Positions 1 through 9,337 are shown, counted from the stretch's first letter. The stretch: DNA of 64,000 nucleotides from Sporocytophaga myxococcoides (GCF_000775915.1 NZ_BBLT01000003.1:310001-374000), one strand, 5' to 3'. Numbers and translations are program-made. The notes: a model not told the origin generated them from the sequence alone.

Positions 1-410
1 GTGCCAAAGGAGTTTTATTTTCAAGTCAAATCGCTATAGGTGAAGAAAATGAATTGAAGATTAGAATTTATGGTGAAATGGGTAGTTTGGAATGGCTGCA
101 GTCAGAACCTAATAGTCTATTAGTTAAGATGAATGGAGCGCCTGTTCAAGTATATAGGACCGGAGTGGATAAGAGCTATCTTTCAAAAGCGGCACTAAGA
201 GAAACGAGACTTCCGGGAGGTCATCCGGAAGGATACATTGAATCCCTTGCAAATATCTATAGGGAGTTTTCAAGAGCAATTCAAGGATCGCAAGAGGGAA
301 GGAAAGATGAGTTTGATTTTCCGGATATTGAAGACGGAGTCCGGGGGATGCGCTTTATTGAAGCTGTTATTGAATCAGGACGTAAAAATGCCCAGTGGGT
401 AAAATTATAG
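1..410 (+). CDS. Gfo/Idh/MocA family oxidoreductase, C-terminal part (partial at window edge)
   Basis: The reading frame is open from base 3 and has no convincing start inside the window, so this is the 3' end of a longer gene (family usually 330-400 aa; about 135 codons visible). The visible residues match the C-terminal substrate-binding domain of NAD(P)-dependent sugar dehydrogenases of the Gfo/Idh/MocA family: a strand ending in 'SSQIAIGEENEL', then 'IRIYGEMGSLEW', a late 'LPGGHPEGY' loop and a final helix reading 'GVRGMRFIEAV'. The Rossmann NAD domain lies outside the window. The next gene starts only 8 bases after the stop, so the two are probably co-transcribed. The exact substrate cannot be read; the context suggests an oxidised or epimerised sugar. 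Confidence 0.85.
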   Translation, partial: AKGVLFSSQIAIGEENELKIRIYGEMGSLEWLQSEPNSLLVKMNGAPVQVYRTGVDKSYLSKAALRETRLPGGHPEGYIESLANIYREFSRAIQGSQEGRKDEFDFPDIEDGVRGMRFIEAVIESGRKNAQWVKL

Positions 411-418
411 AATAAAAG

Positions 419-1429
419 ATGAGAACAATTAAGGGGCCTGGGATCTTTCTTGCCCAGTTTATGGATGACGCTGCTCCTTTTAATTCATTGGAGAATTGTT
501 GCAAATGGGCGACAAAATTAGGTTTTAAAGGAGTACAGATTCCGACATGGGATACTAGATGCATGGACCTTAAAAAAGCAGCAGAAAGTAAAACCTATGC
601 TGATGAATTAAAAGGCATAGTTAAAGCTGCTGGTTTAGAAATAACAGAACTGTCTACACACCTACAAGGCCAGCTCGTTGCAGTAAATCCTGCTCTCAGC
701 GATCAGTTTGATGGTTTTGCTCCAGTAGAATTTAAAGGGAACTATCAAGCAAGAACTGAATGGGCAATTCAGCAATTAAAATATGCAGCAAAGGCGAGTC
801 GAAACTTAGGATTGAATGCTCATGCTACATTTTCTGGAGCACTTATGTGGCATACTGTTTATCCATGGCCGCAGAGAAAACCAAACCAGGTCGAAGAGAC
901 ATTCAAAGAACTCGCGAAAAGGTGGAATCCTATATTGGATGCCTTTGAAGAAGCAGGTGTTGATCTTTGTTATGAAATACATCCTGGTGAGGACTTGCAT
1001 GATGGTATTACTTTTGAGAAATTTTTAAAGGCTACAGGAAATCATAAAAGAGTAAATATTCTGTATGACCCAAGTCACTTGTTGTTACAGCAGATCAATT
1101 ATCTTGATTATATTGATATTTATCATGAATATATCAAAATGTTTCATGTGAAAGATGCGGAGTTCAATCCTACAGGAAGATCAGGTGTTTATGGTGGATA
1201 TCAGGAATGGATAAACAGACCAGGAAGGTTCAGGTCCCTGGGAGATGGACAAGTAAATTTCAAATCAATATTTAGCAAACTTGCTCAATATGATTTTTCG
1301 GGATGGGCAGTTCTTGAATGGGAATGTTGCCTTAAAAACCAATTGGATGGAGCGAAAGAAGGGGCTGAGTTCATTAGTAAAAATATTATAAAAGTAAGTG
1401 AGCGTAGTTTTGATGACTTCGCGAAATAA
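419..1429 (+). CDS. Sugar phosphate isomerase/epimerase (AP endonuclease 2-like TIM barrel)
   Basis: 336 aa, cytoplasmic, no signal peptide. It has the features of the xylose-isomerase-like TIM-barrel family (IolE and related isomerases/epimerases): 'WATKLGFKGVQIPTWD' near the N-terminus, 'CYEIHPGEDLHDG' in the middle with the metal-binding Glu and His, 'ILYDPSHLLLQQ' and 'KMFHVKDAEF' further on, and a late 'WAVLEWECC' with the last metal-ligand Glu. It follows the oxidoreductase by 8 bases, a pairing common in Bacteroidota operons for keto-sugars or inositol-like compounds. The start at 419 directly follows the upstream stop and there is no better ATG. The substrate is unknown. Confidence 0.88.
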   Translation: MRTIKGPGIFLAQFMDDAAPFNSLENCCKWATKLGFKGVQIPTWDTRCMDLKKAAESKTYADELKGIVKAAGLEITELSTHLQGQLVAVNPALSDQFDGFAPVEFKGNYQARTEWAIQQLKYAAKASRNLGLNAHATFSGALMWHTVYPWPQRKPNQVEETFKELAKRWNPILDAFEEAGVDLCYEIHPGEDLHDGITFEKFLKATGNHKRVNILYDPSHLLLQQINYLDYIDIYHEYIKMFHVKDAEFNPTGRSGVYGGYQEWINRPGRFRSLGDGQVNFKSIFSKLAQYDFSGWAVLEWECCLKNQLDGAKEGAEFISKNIIKVSERSFDDFAK

Positions 1430-1433
1430 GCTT

Positions 1434-1461
1434 AAAGTATAAAGTAGAAAGTAAAAAGTAA
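1434..1461 (+). repeat. Four tandem heptamers AAAGTAN
   Basis: Four consecutive 7-base units, AAAGTAT, AAAGTAG, AAAGTAA and AAAGTAA, begin four bases after the stop of the isomerase gene. The unit varies only in its last base. A related set of three heptamers occurs at 61428-61448, also just after a stop codon. It looks like a short intergenic heptanucleotide repeat; no function is implied. Confidence 0.7.
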
Positions 1462-1556
1462 TAGGCTCTGTAGTAATTTCAGAACTTGTCCTTTCTGCTT
1501 TATGAGGAGGGTTTGAGAAGTGGGCTTTTGAGTTATAATTACTAGTTAATGATTTT

Positions 1557-2468
1557 ATGAAAAAGAAATTTCTTTTTGTCGGATTTTGTATCCTCATTAT
1601 GGCTTCTGCTTTTGTGCTGAAGAATCAGGAAGAAAAGGTTGAAAGCTTTCTGGAGATTTATGATCTGGAAACAAGAAAGAGGAGCGTGGTCTATAAATCA
1701 GATGAACATTTTGAAGCGCCCAATTGGTCAAGAGATGGGAAGTTTTTAGTTTACAACAGCAAGGGTAGAATATATAAATTTAATTTCGATGGCAAACCTG
1801 AATTAATCAATACCGGCTTTGCCACAAACTGTAACAATGACCATGGCATTTCCCCGGATAATTCTCAATTGGTGATAAGTCATCACGAAAGCAAAACAGG
1901 GAATTCTATCATTTATACTTGTCCTATAGCCGGAGGACATCCTGTAGCTGTTACTCCTGTTGGTCCTTCATACTGGCATGGTTGGTCTCCAGACGGGAAG
2001 ACCTTGGCTTATTGTGCCGAGAGGAATGGTGAATTTGATATCTATTCTATTCCTGTAAATGGAGGAAAAGAAACCCGTCTTACTATTGCAACGGGCCTTG
2101 ATGATGGTCCAGATTATTCTTATGATGGGAAATACATCTATTTTAATTCTGTGAGAACTGGCAGAATGAAAATATGGAGAATGAAGCCTGATGGCAGCGA
2201 GCAAACTCAAATGACATTCGATGATTATAACGACTGGTTTCCCCACCCTTCTCCTGATGGAAAGTGGTTAGTCTTTGTTTCATACGATAAAAATGTAGAT
2301 GGGCATCCTGCCAATAAATATGTTCGTTTGAGGCTAATGCCTCTTTCCGGCGGTAAACCTGAAGTGTTGACAAAGTTGTTTGGTGGTCAAGGCACTATCA
2401 ATGTTCCTTCATGGTCACCTGATAGCAAAAGGTTTGCTTTTGTGAGCTACAAGCTGATGAATAAATAA
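1557..2468 (+). CDS. Exported TolB-like PD40 beta-propeller protein
   Basis: 303 aa. A lysine start followed by a hydrophobic stretch (about residues 5-20) indicates a signal peptide or membrane anchor. The rest is a six-bladed propeller of PD40/TolB type: repeated '[11 protein letters not shown]', '[11 protein letters not shown]', '[11 protein letters not shown]', '[11 protein letters not shown]', '[11 protein letters not shown]' and '[11 protein letters not shown]'. Such propellers often bind carbohydrates or peptides in the periplasm. It lies in the same-strand run of sugar genes, 127 bases after the isomerase and 45 before the aldo/keto reductase, so a periplasmic sugar-related role is plausible but unproven. 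No catalytic domain is fused to the propeller. Confidence 0.8.
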   Translation: MKKKFLFVGFCILIMASAFVLKNQEEKVESFLEIYDLETRKRSVVYKSDEHFEAPNWSRDGKFLVYNSKGRIYKFNFDGKPELINTGFATNCNNDHGISPDNSQLVISHHESKTGNSIIYTCPIAGGHPVAVTPVGPSYWHGWSPDGKTLAYCAERNGEFDIYSIPVNGGKETRLTIATGLDDGPDYSYDGKYIYFNSVRTGRMKIWRMKPDGSEQTQMTFDDYNDWFPHPSPDGKWLVFVSYDKNVDGHPANKYVRLRLMPLSGGKPEVLTKLFGGQGTINVPSWSPDSKRFAFVSYKLMNK

Positions 2469-2513
2469 AATCTTTTCTAAATATTAAAATAAAACAATTA
2501 AAGAAAGTTAACG

Positions 2514-3485
2514 ATGCAATACAGAACATTTGGACGTACCGGCTGGAAGATCAGTGAAATCGGTTATGGTATGTGGGGACTTGCTGGCTGGACTGGCAAT
2601 GATGATAAGGAAACTTTAAGCTCACTTGATTATGCTGTAGAAGCAGGTTGTAATTTTTTTGATACTGCCTGGGGGTATGGAGAAGGGGCTAGTGAAAGAA
2701 TCCTTGGAGATTTGCTGAAAAGAAATTCTTCTAAAAAGCTTTACGTTGCTACAAAGATTCCGCCTAAAAATTTTAAATGGCCTTCTAAAAGCCATTACAA
2801 ATTAGAGGAATGTTTCCCAGCCGAGCATATTATCAAATACACTGAGATGAGTTTGAAAAACCTTGGTGTGGAAAGGATAGATCTTCAGCAATTCCATGTT
2901 TGGGAGGATTCATGGGCTCAGCAGGAAGAATGGCAGAAGGCTGTTGAACAGTTAAAAAGACAAGGAAAAATAGCAGCGATGGGTATAAGTGTTAACAGAT
3001 GGGAACCTGCAAATTGCATTAACACTATTAAAACAGGTTTAATAGATGGGATACAGGTAATTTATAATATTTTTGATCAGAACCCCGAAGATGAGTTATT
3101 TCCTGTATGTAAGGAGAACAATGTAGGTGTTATTGCCCGTGTCCCATTTGACGAAGGCACACTTACCGGATTACTTACAAAGGAAACCAAGTTTCCAGAA
3201 GGAGACTGGAGAGCAACTTATTTCGTTCCAGAAAATCTTAATTCAAGTGTTGAGCATGCTGATAAATTAAAGCCCCTGGTTCCTTCTGATATGACTATGC
3301 CTGAAATGGCACTCAGGTTTATTCTTAGCAATAAAGAAGTAGCCACTACCATCCCTGGTATGCGTAAGCTCCATCATGCTAAAAGTAATCTTGCTGTCAG
3401 TGACGGGAAAGGCCTTTCAGAGGAGTTGCTGGAAAAGTTAAAGCAACATCGCTGGGACAGAGTGCCGACTTCATGGTCTCAGTAA
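2514..3485 (+). CDS. Aldo/keto reductase
   Basis: 323 aa NADPH-dependent oxidoreductase with the AKR (alpha/beta)8 barrel. The catalytic residues are visible: Asp and Tyr in 'FFDTAWGYGEGASER', Lys in 'VATKIPP' and His in 'LQQFHVWED'. The C-terminal part carries the family's 'RFILSNKEVATTIPGMRK' cofactor-binding region. The N-terminus 'MQYRTFGRTGWKISEIGYG' is typical and fixes the start. It sits 45 bases after the propeller gene and 42 before the GH3 gene, consistent with one transcript that oxidises, isomerises and reduces sugars released by the glucosidase. The substrate is not determinable. Confidence 0.92.
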   Translation: MQYRTFGRTGWKISEIGYGMWGLAGWTGNDDKETLSSLDYAVEAGCNFFDTAWGYGEGASERILGDLLKRNSSKKLYVATKIPPKNFKWPSKSHYKLEECFPAEHIIKYTEMSLKNLGVERIDLQQFHVWEDSWAQQEEWQKAVEQLKRQGKIAAMGISVNRWEPANCINTIKTGLIDGIQVIYNIFDQNPEDELFPVCKENNVGVIARVPFDEGTLTGLLTKETKFPEGDWRATYFVPENLNSSVEHADKLKPLVPSDMTMPEMALRFILSNKEVATTIPGMRKLHHAKSNLAVSDGKGLSEELLEKLKQHRWDRVPTSWSQ

Positions 3486-3527
3486 TTCTGCATTGAAAGT
3501 AAAACCAAACTTTTATAACACGACTGT

Positions 3528-5777
3528 ATGTTTCCAAATAAAAAATTCATTAGGCAATTCTGTTGTCTATTTCTTTCTTTAGTTACTTCTTTTGCATCGT
3601 TTGGCCAAAAAGGAGACAAAAGCAAAATTGTATCAGAGCTTATTTCAAAGATGACTTTGGAGGAAAAGGTTGGTCAGATGACTAACCTTACACTTTCTGC
3701 CATTACTGATCCTTCTGATAATCCGCTTAAGGTTGATCCGGTAAAGCTCAGGGATGTTATAGTAAAGCATCATGTGGGTTCTATTCAGAATGTAGTAAAG
3801 CATGCTTACAGTCTAGAAGAATGGCATAAGTTGATTAACGAAATACAGAAAGTATCTTTAACTGAAACAAGACTTAAGATTCCTTTCTTATATTGTATTG
3901 ATGCCGTACATGGAACAAACTTTACTCTTAATTCTACATTGTTCCCACACAATCTTGGTCTTGCAGCTACCAGAAATCCTGAGCTTGTAAAGTTATGTGC
4001 GGAGATTACAGCAAAGGAAGTAAGGGCTTCGGGCATCAGATATAATTTCTCTCCTGTCCTTGATGTAGGCAGACAACCCTTGTGGCCCCGGTTCCCTGAA
4101 ACATTTGGGGAGGATGTGCTTATATCAACAATAATGGGTGTGGCTTCTATAAAAGGTTATGAAGGAAAGAGCCTTAACGATTTTGCCAGTGTCGCATCCT
4201 GCATGAAGCATTTTGTTGGGTACTCTGTTCCAGCTAATGGTAAAGACAGGGCAGCTGCATATATACCGGAAATTAATCTGAGAGAGTATTTTCTTCCACC
4301 TTTCAAAGCTGCTGTTGATGCGGGTTCACATACGCTTATGGTAAACTCTGGTGAGGTCAATGGAACTCCTGTACATGCCAGCAGATATTTACTTACGGAT
4401 GTGTTGAGAAATGAATTGAACTACAAAGGCATTATCATCACAGATTGGGAGGATATTAAAAAACTTACAGAACGTCACAGGGTAGCAGAGAATCATAAAG
4501 AGGCTGTTTATCTTTCTGTAAATGCAGGCATTGATATGTGTATTGTTCCTTTTGACTTCAGCTTTTATGAGGATTTGATAGCATTAGTGAAAGAAGGCAG
4601 GATAAAAGAAGAGCGCATTAATGAATCTGTAAAGAGAATCCTTGATCTGAAATTTGATCTGGGAATTTTTGAAAGACCATATGTAGAAAAGGAAGCAGTT
4701 AAAAATTTTGGTTTACCGGAGTATAAGCAAGCAGCTTTGGCTGCAGCAAGGGAATCAATTACTCTTCTAAAGAATGCTGATCAGGTGCTGCCATTGGAGA
4801 AGAATAAAAAGGTCCTGGTCGTTGGTCCTTATGCGAATTCACTGACAGCTTTGAACGGGGCCTGGTCTTACACATGGCAAGGGCGCAAACCTGAGTATTT
4901 CCCAAAGACTGATCTTACAATTCTTGAAGCCTTGAAAAGAAAGGTTGGAGAGACGAATATTGTCTACAAGAAGGATTTTAAAGAGATCCCTTCAGATGTT
5001 AAACCTGATTACATCATTGTCACTTTAGGTGAAGATGCATACGCAGAAACTCCAGGGAATACAAAGTCACTTGAACTTCCATCTGAGGACATTGAAGGAG
5101 TTCGTAATATTGTAAAGATGTATCCTACTATTCCGTTAGTATATATACTCACAGAAGGTAGACCAAGGCTTATCAGAGAAATAGAACCTCATGCAAAGGG
5201 AGTATTAATGGCTTACTGGCCAGGCTCACAAGGAGGTAATGCAGTAGCGGATGTATTGTACGGAGATTATAATCCTAGTGGCAAACTGCCCTTTACATAT
5301 CCTCGGTATTCAGGAGAGCTTATGACTTATGATCACAAGTGGCTGGATGAAGCAGTAGAGATTGTAGAACCTGAATATAAATATTTTTACGAATTTGATC
5401 CTCAGTATCCTTTTGGATTCGGATTGAGCTATACAAGCTTTGAGTTGAGTAATCTTAAGTTAAGCAATGATCAGCTTACAGGAGATTCTAAAATCAAGGT
5501 ATCAGTGGATGTTAAGAACACCGGGAGGAAAAGTGGTCAAGAAACGGTAGAGTTGTATTCAAGAGATCATTTTGCTTCGGTTACACCTTCTGTAAAGCGT
5601 TTGAGAGGTTTTAAAAAGGTTGAATTGAAGCCGGGAGAAACAAAGACTGTTGAATATGAAATTTCCGCAAGTGATCTGGCTTTTGTAGGAGAAGACATGA
5701 AATGGATCACTGAGCCAGGGGCTTTTGATATAATGGTTGGAGATTTAAAGGTTCTGCTAAATTATAGAAGACAATAA
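3528..5777 (+). CDS. bglX: Glycoside hydrolase family 3 beta-glucosidase (BglX-like), exported
   Basis: 749 aa. A signal peptide (residues 1-26, ending near 'FASFGQ') points to the periplasm or outer membrane. The order is the classic one: GH3 N-terminal TIM barrel (about 40-370) with 'CMKHFVGYS' and the nucleophile Asp306 in 'GIIITDWEDIKKL', GH3 C-terminal alpha/beta sandwich (about 405-630) with 'RESITLLKNADQVLPL', and a C-terminal fibronectin type III-like domain (about 665-735) with 'VDVKNTGRKSGQETVELY'. Length and architecture match periplasmic BglX enzymes that cleave beta-linked glucosides from the non-reducing end. It is the last gene of the run and is followed by a strong terminator. 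The symbol rests on architecture, not on a search. Confidence 0.92.
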   Translation: MFPNKKFIRQFCCLFLSLVTSFASFGQKGDKSKIVSELISKMTLEEKVGQMTNLTLSAITDPSDNPLKVDPVKLRDVIVKHHVGSIQNVVKHAYSLEEWHKLINEIQKVSLTETRLKIPFLYCIDAVHGTNFTLNSTLFPHNLGLAATRNPELVKLCAEITAKEVRASGIRYNFSPVLDVGRQPLWPRFPETFGEDVLISTIMGVASIKGYEGKSLNDFASVASCMKHFVGYSVPANGKDRAAAYIPEINLREYFLPPFKAAVDAGSHTLMVNSGEVNGTPVHASRYLLTDVLRNELNYKGIIITDWEDIKKLTERHRVAENHKEAVYLSVNAGIDMCIVPFDFSFYEDLIALVKEGRIKEERINESVKRILDLKFDLGIFERPYVEKEAVKNFGLPEYKQAALAAARESITLLKNADQVLPLEKNKKVLVVGPYANSLTALNGAWSYTWQGRKPEYFPKTDLTILEALKRKVGETNIVYKKDFKEIPSDVKPDYIIVTLGEDAYAETPGNTKSLELPSEDIEGVRNIVKMYPTIPLVYILTEGRPRLIREIEPHAKGVLMAYWPGSQGGNAVADVLYGDYNPSGKLPFTYPRYSGELMTYDHKWLDEAVEIVEPEYKYFYEFDPQYPFGFGLSYTSFELSNLKLSNDQLTGDSKIKVSVDVKNTGRKSGQETVELYSRDHFASVTPSVKRLRGFKKVELKPGETKTVEYEISASDLAFVGEDMKWITEPGAFDIMVGDLKVLLNYRRQ

Positions 5778-5795
5778 GTTTTTTCTTAAAGCTTT

Positions 5796-5840
5796 AATAA
5801 AGAGGCTTGTTCGACGTAATCAGGCCTCTTTATTATTAAA
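5796..5840 (+). terminator. Intrinsic terminator after the GH3 gene
   Basis: An 11-bp perfect stem (5796-5806 with 5824-5834; AATAAAGAGGC pairing with GCCTCTTTATT) encloses a 17-base loop and is followed by an AT-rich tail. It closes the sugar gene run. Confidence 0.85.
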
Positions 5841-5852
5841 AAATATTCAAAA

Positions 5853-5882
5853 TTGCGGCCTTCTCTCTTTTTTGTATTTTTG
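5853..5882 (+). promoter_or_regulatory. Bacteroidota-type promoter (TTG / TATTTTTG)
   Basis: A TTG at 5853-5855 is followed after 19 bases by TATTTTTG (5875-5882), a full match to the Bacteroidota -7 consensus TAnnTTTG at the usual spacing from the -33 TTG. Transcription would begin near 5888, just ahead of the ATG at 5904, which supports that start over the upstream in-frame codon at 5853. Confidence 0.6.
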
Positions 5883-5903
5883 TTAAAACACTTTTTTATC
5901 AAT

Positions 5904-7271
5904 ATGAAATTTTTTACAACATTCTGTATATTCCTATGCCTTTCATTAAATGTACTTTTTGCACAGGACTATAATCCTTTGCGTAAGGGGTTAACTTATC
6001 AATATGCAACAGCTAATCGAGATACATTATTCACTCTGAGGCTTGATTCTGTATATGCGATTGGATCAGATTCTATATTCGAGTTGGATAAGAAGTATTT
6101 TGGATGTTTGAATGGAGAATGTTATTCAAATATTTTGGGCAGAAAAATAATTAAGTCTCCTTATAAGGTTTATTCATTTATTACATTGTCAAAAGATACA
6201 TTAGTATTAAAGCTGAATGTACCACTAAACACACCCTGGACTTTTTCCAAAAGAAGGAATCTCGAAGCAATAATTCTTTCAAAAACTTATGAAAAAGTTT
6301 TTGATCTTATGGATTCTTTGATTACCATCAGATTGAGCGATGGAAAAGAAATTAAGATTACAAAATCTTTTGGTCTTTATAGTACCGAAACTCCCTTTGA
6401 ATATAATGATTTAGCTGAAAGAAGTTTTTATTCAGTGAATTTCTTTTCTTATAAACTTGATGCTATAAAGGAATTGAATTTAGGTTCTTATTTTGCCACT
6501 CTGGAAAATATATACAATTTCGAAGTGGGTGATAGGTGGGGACAGCAGGAAGAAGATGCTTTATACCCAAGACCAATATTTTTACCAAGCGGTAACATTT
6601 ATTATGAAGTTATTGGAAAAGAGTTAATTGAAGGGAGTTCATCTTATGATTACAAAATTCGGAGGGTTAGAAGGAATAAATTTTTTCGGGAAACCACGGT
6701 TGATACGCTATCTCTGGAGCAATACAGAAAGGAGACGATTGAATATTATATTGATATGTTTGACCTTCTTACATATGAAATTGGGTTTGATGATCCTTTT
6801 CAATATAGGGTTTATATTAAACATGATTCGCTGATAGTTCAATCCATTACAAATTTTGAGAGTAGTTATTACTATGTCTATTTCCCTGGAATTGGACTTA
6901 CTTCGTATCATAATGCTGATTGGGGTGGTGGACTGAATCAGTATAAATTGACTACTGTCTGTTTCAATAAAGGAGATAAAGTTTTGGGGAATTGTGATGA
7001 GTTGCTGGCTATCATTTTGGACACTAAACCGGCGATAGTGAATTCTAAGATAGAGATCCTACCTAATCCGGCATCAGAGTATATCAATATAGAAAATGCT
7101 AAAGGGGCGGATTATGAGCTTATCAATTGTTATGGTTCAGTAATTCTTAATGGAATAATTAAAACTGATCAGGAGGTAATTCCTGTTAATTCTCTTGAAG
7201 ATGGTCTTTATTATTTAAAATTGGAAAGCCCTGAATCTTCTGTTGTTAAGAAATTAGTTATAAGTCATTAA
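5904..7271 (+). CDS. Exported protein of unknown function with T9SS type A sorting domain
   Basis: 455 aa from the ATG at 5904; an in-frame codon at 5853 would add 17 residues but lies on top of the promoter. A signal peptide of about 18-20 residues ends at 'LNVLFAQ'. The body has no family I recognise; it is rich in Tyr, Asp and Ser and looks beta-structured. The last 75 residues form a T9SS C-terminal sorting domain: 'ILPNPASEYINIE', then 'YELINCYGSVI', and 'LEDGLYYLKLES' with 'KKLVIS' at the end. It is therefore probably secreted or attached to the cell surface by the type IX system. It overlaps the convergent AraC-type gene by 14 bases. Confidence 0.8.
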   Translation: MKFFTTFCIFLCLSLNVLFAQDYNPLRKGLTYQYATANRDTLFTLRLDSVYAIGSDSIFELDKKYFGCLNGECYSNILGRKIIKSPYKVYSFITLSKDTLVLKLNVPLNTPWTFSKRRNLEAIILSKTYEKVFDLMDSLITIRLSDGKEIKITKSFGLYSTETPFEYNDLAERSFYSVNFFSYKLDAIKELNLGSYFATLENIYNFEVGDRWGQQEEDALYPRPIFLPSGNIYYEVIGKELIEGSSSYDYKIRRVRRNKFFRETTVDTLSLEQYRKETIEYYIDMFDLLTYEIGFDDPFQYRVYIKHDSLIVQSITNFESSYYYVYFPGIGLTSYHNADWGGGLNQYKLTTVCFNKGDKVLGNCDELLAIILDTKPAIVNSKIEILPNPASEYINIENAKGADYELINCYGSVILNGIIKTDQEVIPVNSLEDGLYYLKLESPESSVVKKLVISH

Positions 7272-8262
7272 GTTTATCAGTAAGATTCATAGAATATTCT
7301 TTATTGTACTTAGCCCTGTATTGTATTGGCGACATTCCTGTATATTTTTTAAATATCATTCTGAAAGCTTTAGGGTCTGAATAACCTACGCCATACATAA
7401 CTTCATTTACATTGCTATGTGTTGTCTCCAGGGATTGTTTGGCGGCTTCTATTCTTACTCGTTGCACATATTCTATGATGGTATTGGAAGTGGCTTTTTT
7501 AAATCTGCGTTCAAGGTTTCTTCTGCCTAACGCAAATTTTAGTGCAATCTGATCTACTGTAAACTTTTCTGCCGGATTACTTTCTATCAATTCCTGGGCT
7601 TTTTTAATAATTATGTCTTCATGATCTTTTTGCCCATTAAATATTGTAAATGGTGATTGGCTTCGACGTTCAATATCGATCTGAAATGCTCTTGCCATGA
7701 ATATAGCAATGTCTCTTCCTGCATATTTTTCAATCAGATAAAGTATGAGGTTTAAGTAGGAGAATGCTCCACCACTTGAGTATATCCCGTTTTCATCCGT
7801 AATGATTTTATCTTCTACCAGACGTACATCCGGAAACATCTTTTTAAATTCATTTGCAGAAAGCCAATGTGTCGCGCAACTTTTTCCTTTTAATAGTCCT
7901 GTTGATGCCAGTAAAAAAGCACCTAGACAAAGGCTTGCTACTTCCGCACCTTTAAAATAGTGATCTTTTATCCATGGATAATAATCTCTGTTTAAATCAA
8001 TGATTGATTTTAGATCTCCATCAATGGCAGGGATGATGATAAGATCTGTATTATCAATATCGAAGATCAATTTGTCAGGATAGATTTTATATAGATTATT
8101 AGCGATAGAGACTTCTTTGCTTAGGGCAGTAAGTTTTATTTCAAATATCGGCTCCTTTCCAAGGCGGATAAGGTGTTTATTTACTTCTGTAAAAACCTGA
8201 CGAGGCCCTTCAATGCTGCCCAAAACAGCTCCTATTGGTACCAGAATGGAAATCTTTTTCAT
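7258..8262 (-). CDS. DJ-1/PfpI-AraC transcriptional regulator (GlxA/FtrA-like)
   Basis: 334 aa from the ATG at 8262; the frame also opens at a TTG at 8277, which I consider less likely. The N-terminal half (about 1-190) is a class I glutamine amidotransferase-like DJ-1/PfpI domain, 'ISILVPIGAVLGSIEGPRQV', with a nucleophile-elbow Cys in 'VASLCLGAFLLAS'. The C-terminal half (about 225-325) is an AraC-type double helix-turn-helix: 'FTVDQIALKFALGRRNLERR' and 'VNEVMYGVGYSDPKAFRMIF'. Proteins of this build act as one-component regulators that sense small metabolites. The gene is convergent with, and overlaps, the T9SS cargo gene by 14 bases; the target is not obvious from the neighbourhood. Confidence 0.9.
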   Translation of the reverse strand: MKKISILVPIGAVLGSIEGPRQVFTEVNKHLIRLGKEPIFEIKLTALSKEVSIANNLYKIYPDKLIFDIDNTDLIIIPAIDGDLKSIIDLNRDYYPWIKDHYFKGAEVASLCLGAFLLASTGLLKGKSCATHWLSANEFKKMFPDVRLVEDKIITDENGIYSSGGAFSYLNLILYLIEKYAGRDIAIFMARAFQIDIERRSQSPFTIFNGQKDHEDIIIKKAQELIESNPAEKFTVDQIALKFALGRRNLERRFKKATSNTIIEYVQRVRIEAAKQSLETTHSNVNEVMYGVGYSDPKAFRMIFKKYTGMSPIQYRAKYNKEYSMNLTDKLNDL

Positions 8263-8485
8263 TCCATAAATGTACAAGGTTCATTTGTCGCGATCTACCC
8301 CTTAAATAGTCGCATTTTCAGGAGATTAAATTAAAATAATGGTCTTTAATTGGTACTCTCTTAGGAATAATTGTCTGGTTGTTTGTTATGATTATTTTAA
8401 ACATGTATCCTCCTTTCTTCTTAATAGGCAGAATGATTTCTAAATAAGCTTTATATATATTTTCAAAACATAAATTTTAAATAAG

Positions 8486-8980
8486 ATGAGTGTAGTAAAC
8501 AGAATTGTACCTTGCTTATGGTTTGATGATCAGGCTGAAGCAGCCGCCAGGTTTTATACTTCTATTTTTAAGAATTCAAAAATTACGGATATCTCCTACT
8601 ATGGTGAAGCAGGTTATGAGTTTCATAAGAAAGAGGCCGGTTCAGTTATGGTTGTTTCTTTTGAAATCGAAGGGCAGAGATACGATGCCCTAAATGGCGG
8701 CCCCCTGTTTAAGTTTTCAGAAGCAGTTTCTCTGCAGGTGATGTGTGATTCTCAGGAGGAGATAGATTATTATTGGGAAAAGCTGACAAAGGATGGTGAA
8801 GAGGGACCATGTGGATGGCTAAAGGATAAGTTTGGCTTATCCTGGCAGGTTGTACCAAAGGTTTTGGAAAAGATGTTAACAGATCCTGATATAAGCAAAA
8901 GGGAAAGGGTAATGAATGCCTATCTGCAAATGAAGAAGTATGATATAAGTTTGCTGGAGAAAGCATTTGAAGGGGTTTAA
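8486..8980 (+). CDS. VOC family protein (PhnB / 3-demethylubiquinone methyltransferase-like)
   Basis: 164 aa, cytoplasmic. The start 'RIVPCLWFDDQAEAAARFY' and the end 'CGWLKDKFGLSWQVVP' are hallmarks of PhnB-like proteins in the vicinal-oxygen-chelate (glyoxalase) superfamily, with 'FKNSKITDISYYGEAG' and 'MVVSFEIEGQ' between. Members are small dimeric metalloproteins of mostly unknown substrate; the methyltransferase name in databases is not backed by biochemistry in most cases. It stands alone, with a 208-base spacer to the divergent AraC-type regulator, which could therefore control it. Confidence 0.85.
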   Translation: MSVVNRIVPCLWFDDQAEAAARFYTSIFKNSKITDISYYGEAGYEFHKKEAGSVMVVSFEIEGQRYDALNGGPLFKFSEAVSLQVMCDSQEEIDYYWEKLTKDGEEGPCGWLKDKFGLSWQVVPKVLEKMLTDPDISKRERVMNAYLQMKKYDISLLEKAFEGV

Positions 8981-9337
8981 TATCAATTTATGCTTAATAA
9001 AAGAGAATTGTAGATCTTTGCTTTTGAAATTCTCTATTTTGTTGAATTAACAACTCTGTTAATTATGGAAGCCTTTTTTTGAACAAAATGCTCTTTCAGA
9101 AAGCTATCAAAAGTTAAACTTATAGACTTATTTGATAATAGAACCGGACCACAATAATGTTGTGGTTCTTTTTTAAATCAAGAAGTCACCGGACGAAGGG
9201 CATGGGAAGTAGTACTTAAGCAGGTTTTTAAATTTTGGAGTTGATGTTTTCTGAATGATTGTTCCTTTAATTATGAAATTATATAGTATCTTAGAATTCG
9301 GTTGTGGTATTGAATGGGGTACCTTCCTGAAGAATAG
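8981..9337. other. Non-coding spacer with one hairpin
   Basis: 357 bases between the VOC gene and the small membrane protein. No ORF with coding character was seen on either strand. The only structure is the hairpin at 9138-9176. The last 100 bases probably hold the promoter of the next gene, but I found no full TAnnTTTG match. Confidence 0.5.
9138..9176 (+). terminator. Intrinsic terminator
   Basis: ACCACAA and TTGTGGT form a perfect 7-bp stem around TAATG, partly extended by the flanking GAACC/GGTTC, and are followed by a run of T. It lies about 160 bases after the VOC gene, so it may end that transcript or a short RNA. Confidence 0.65.
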
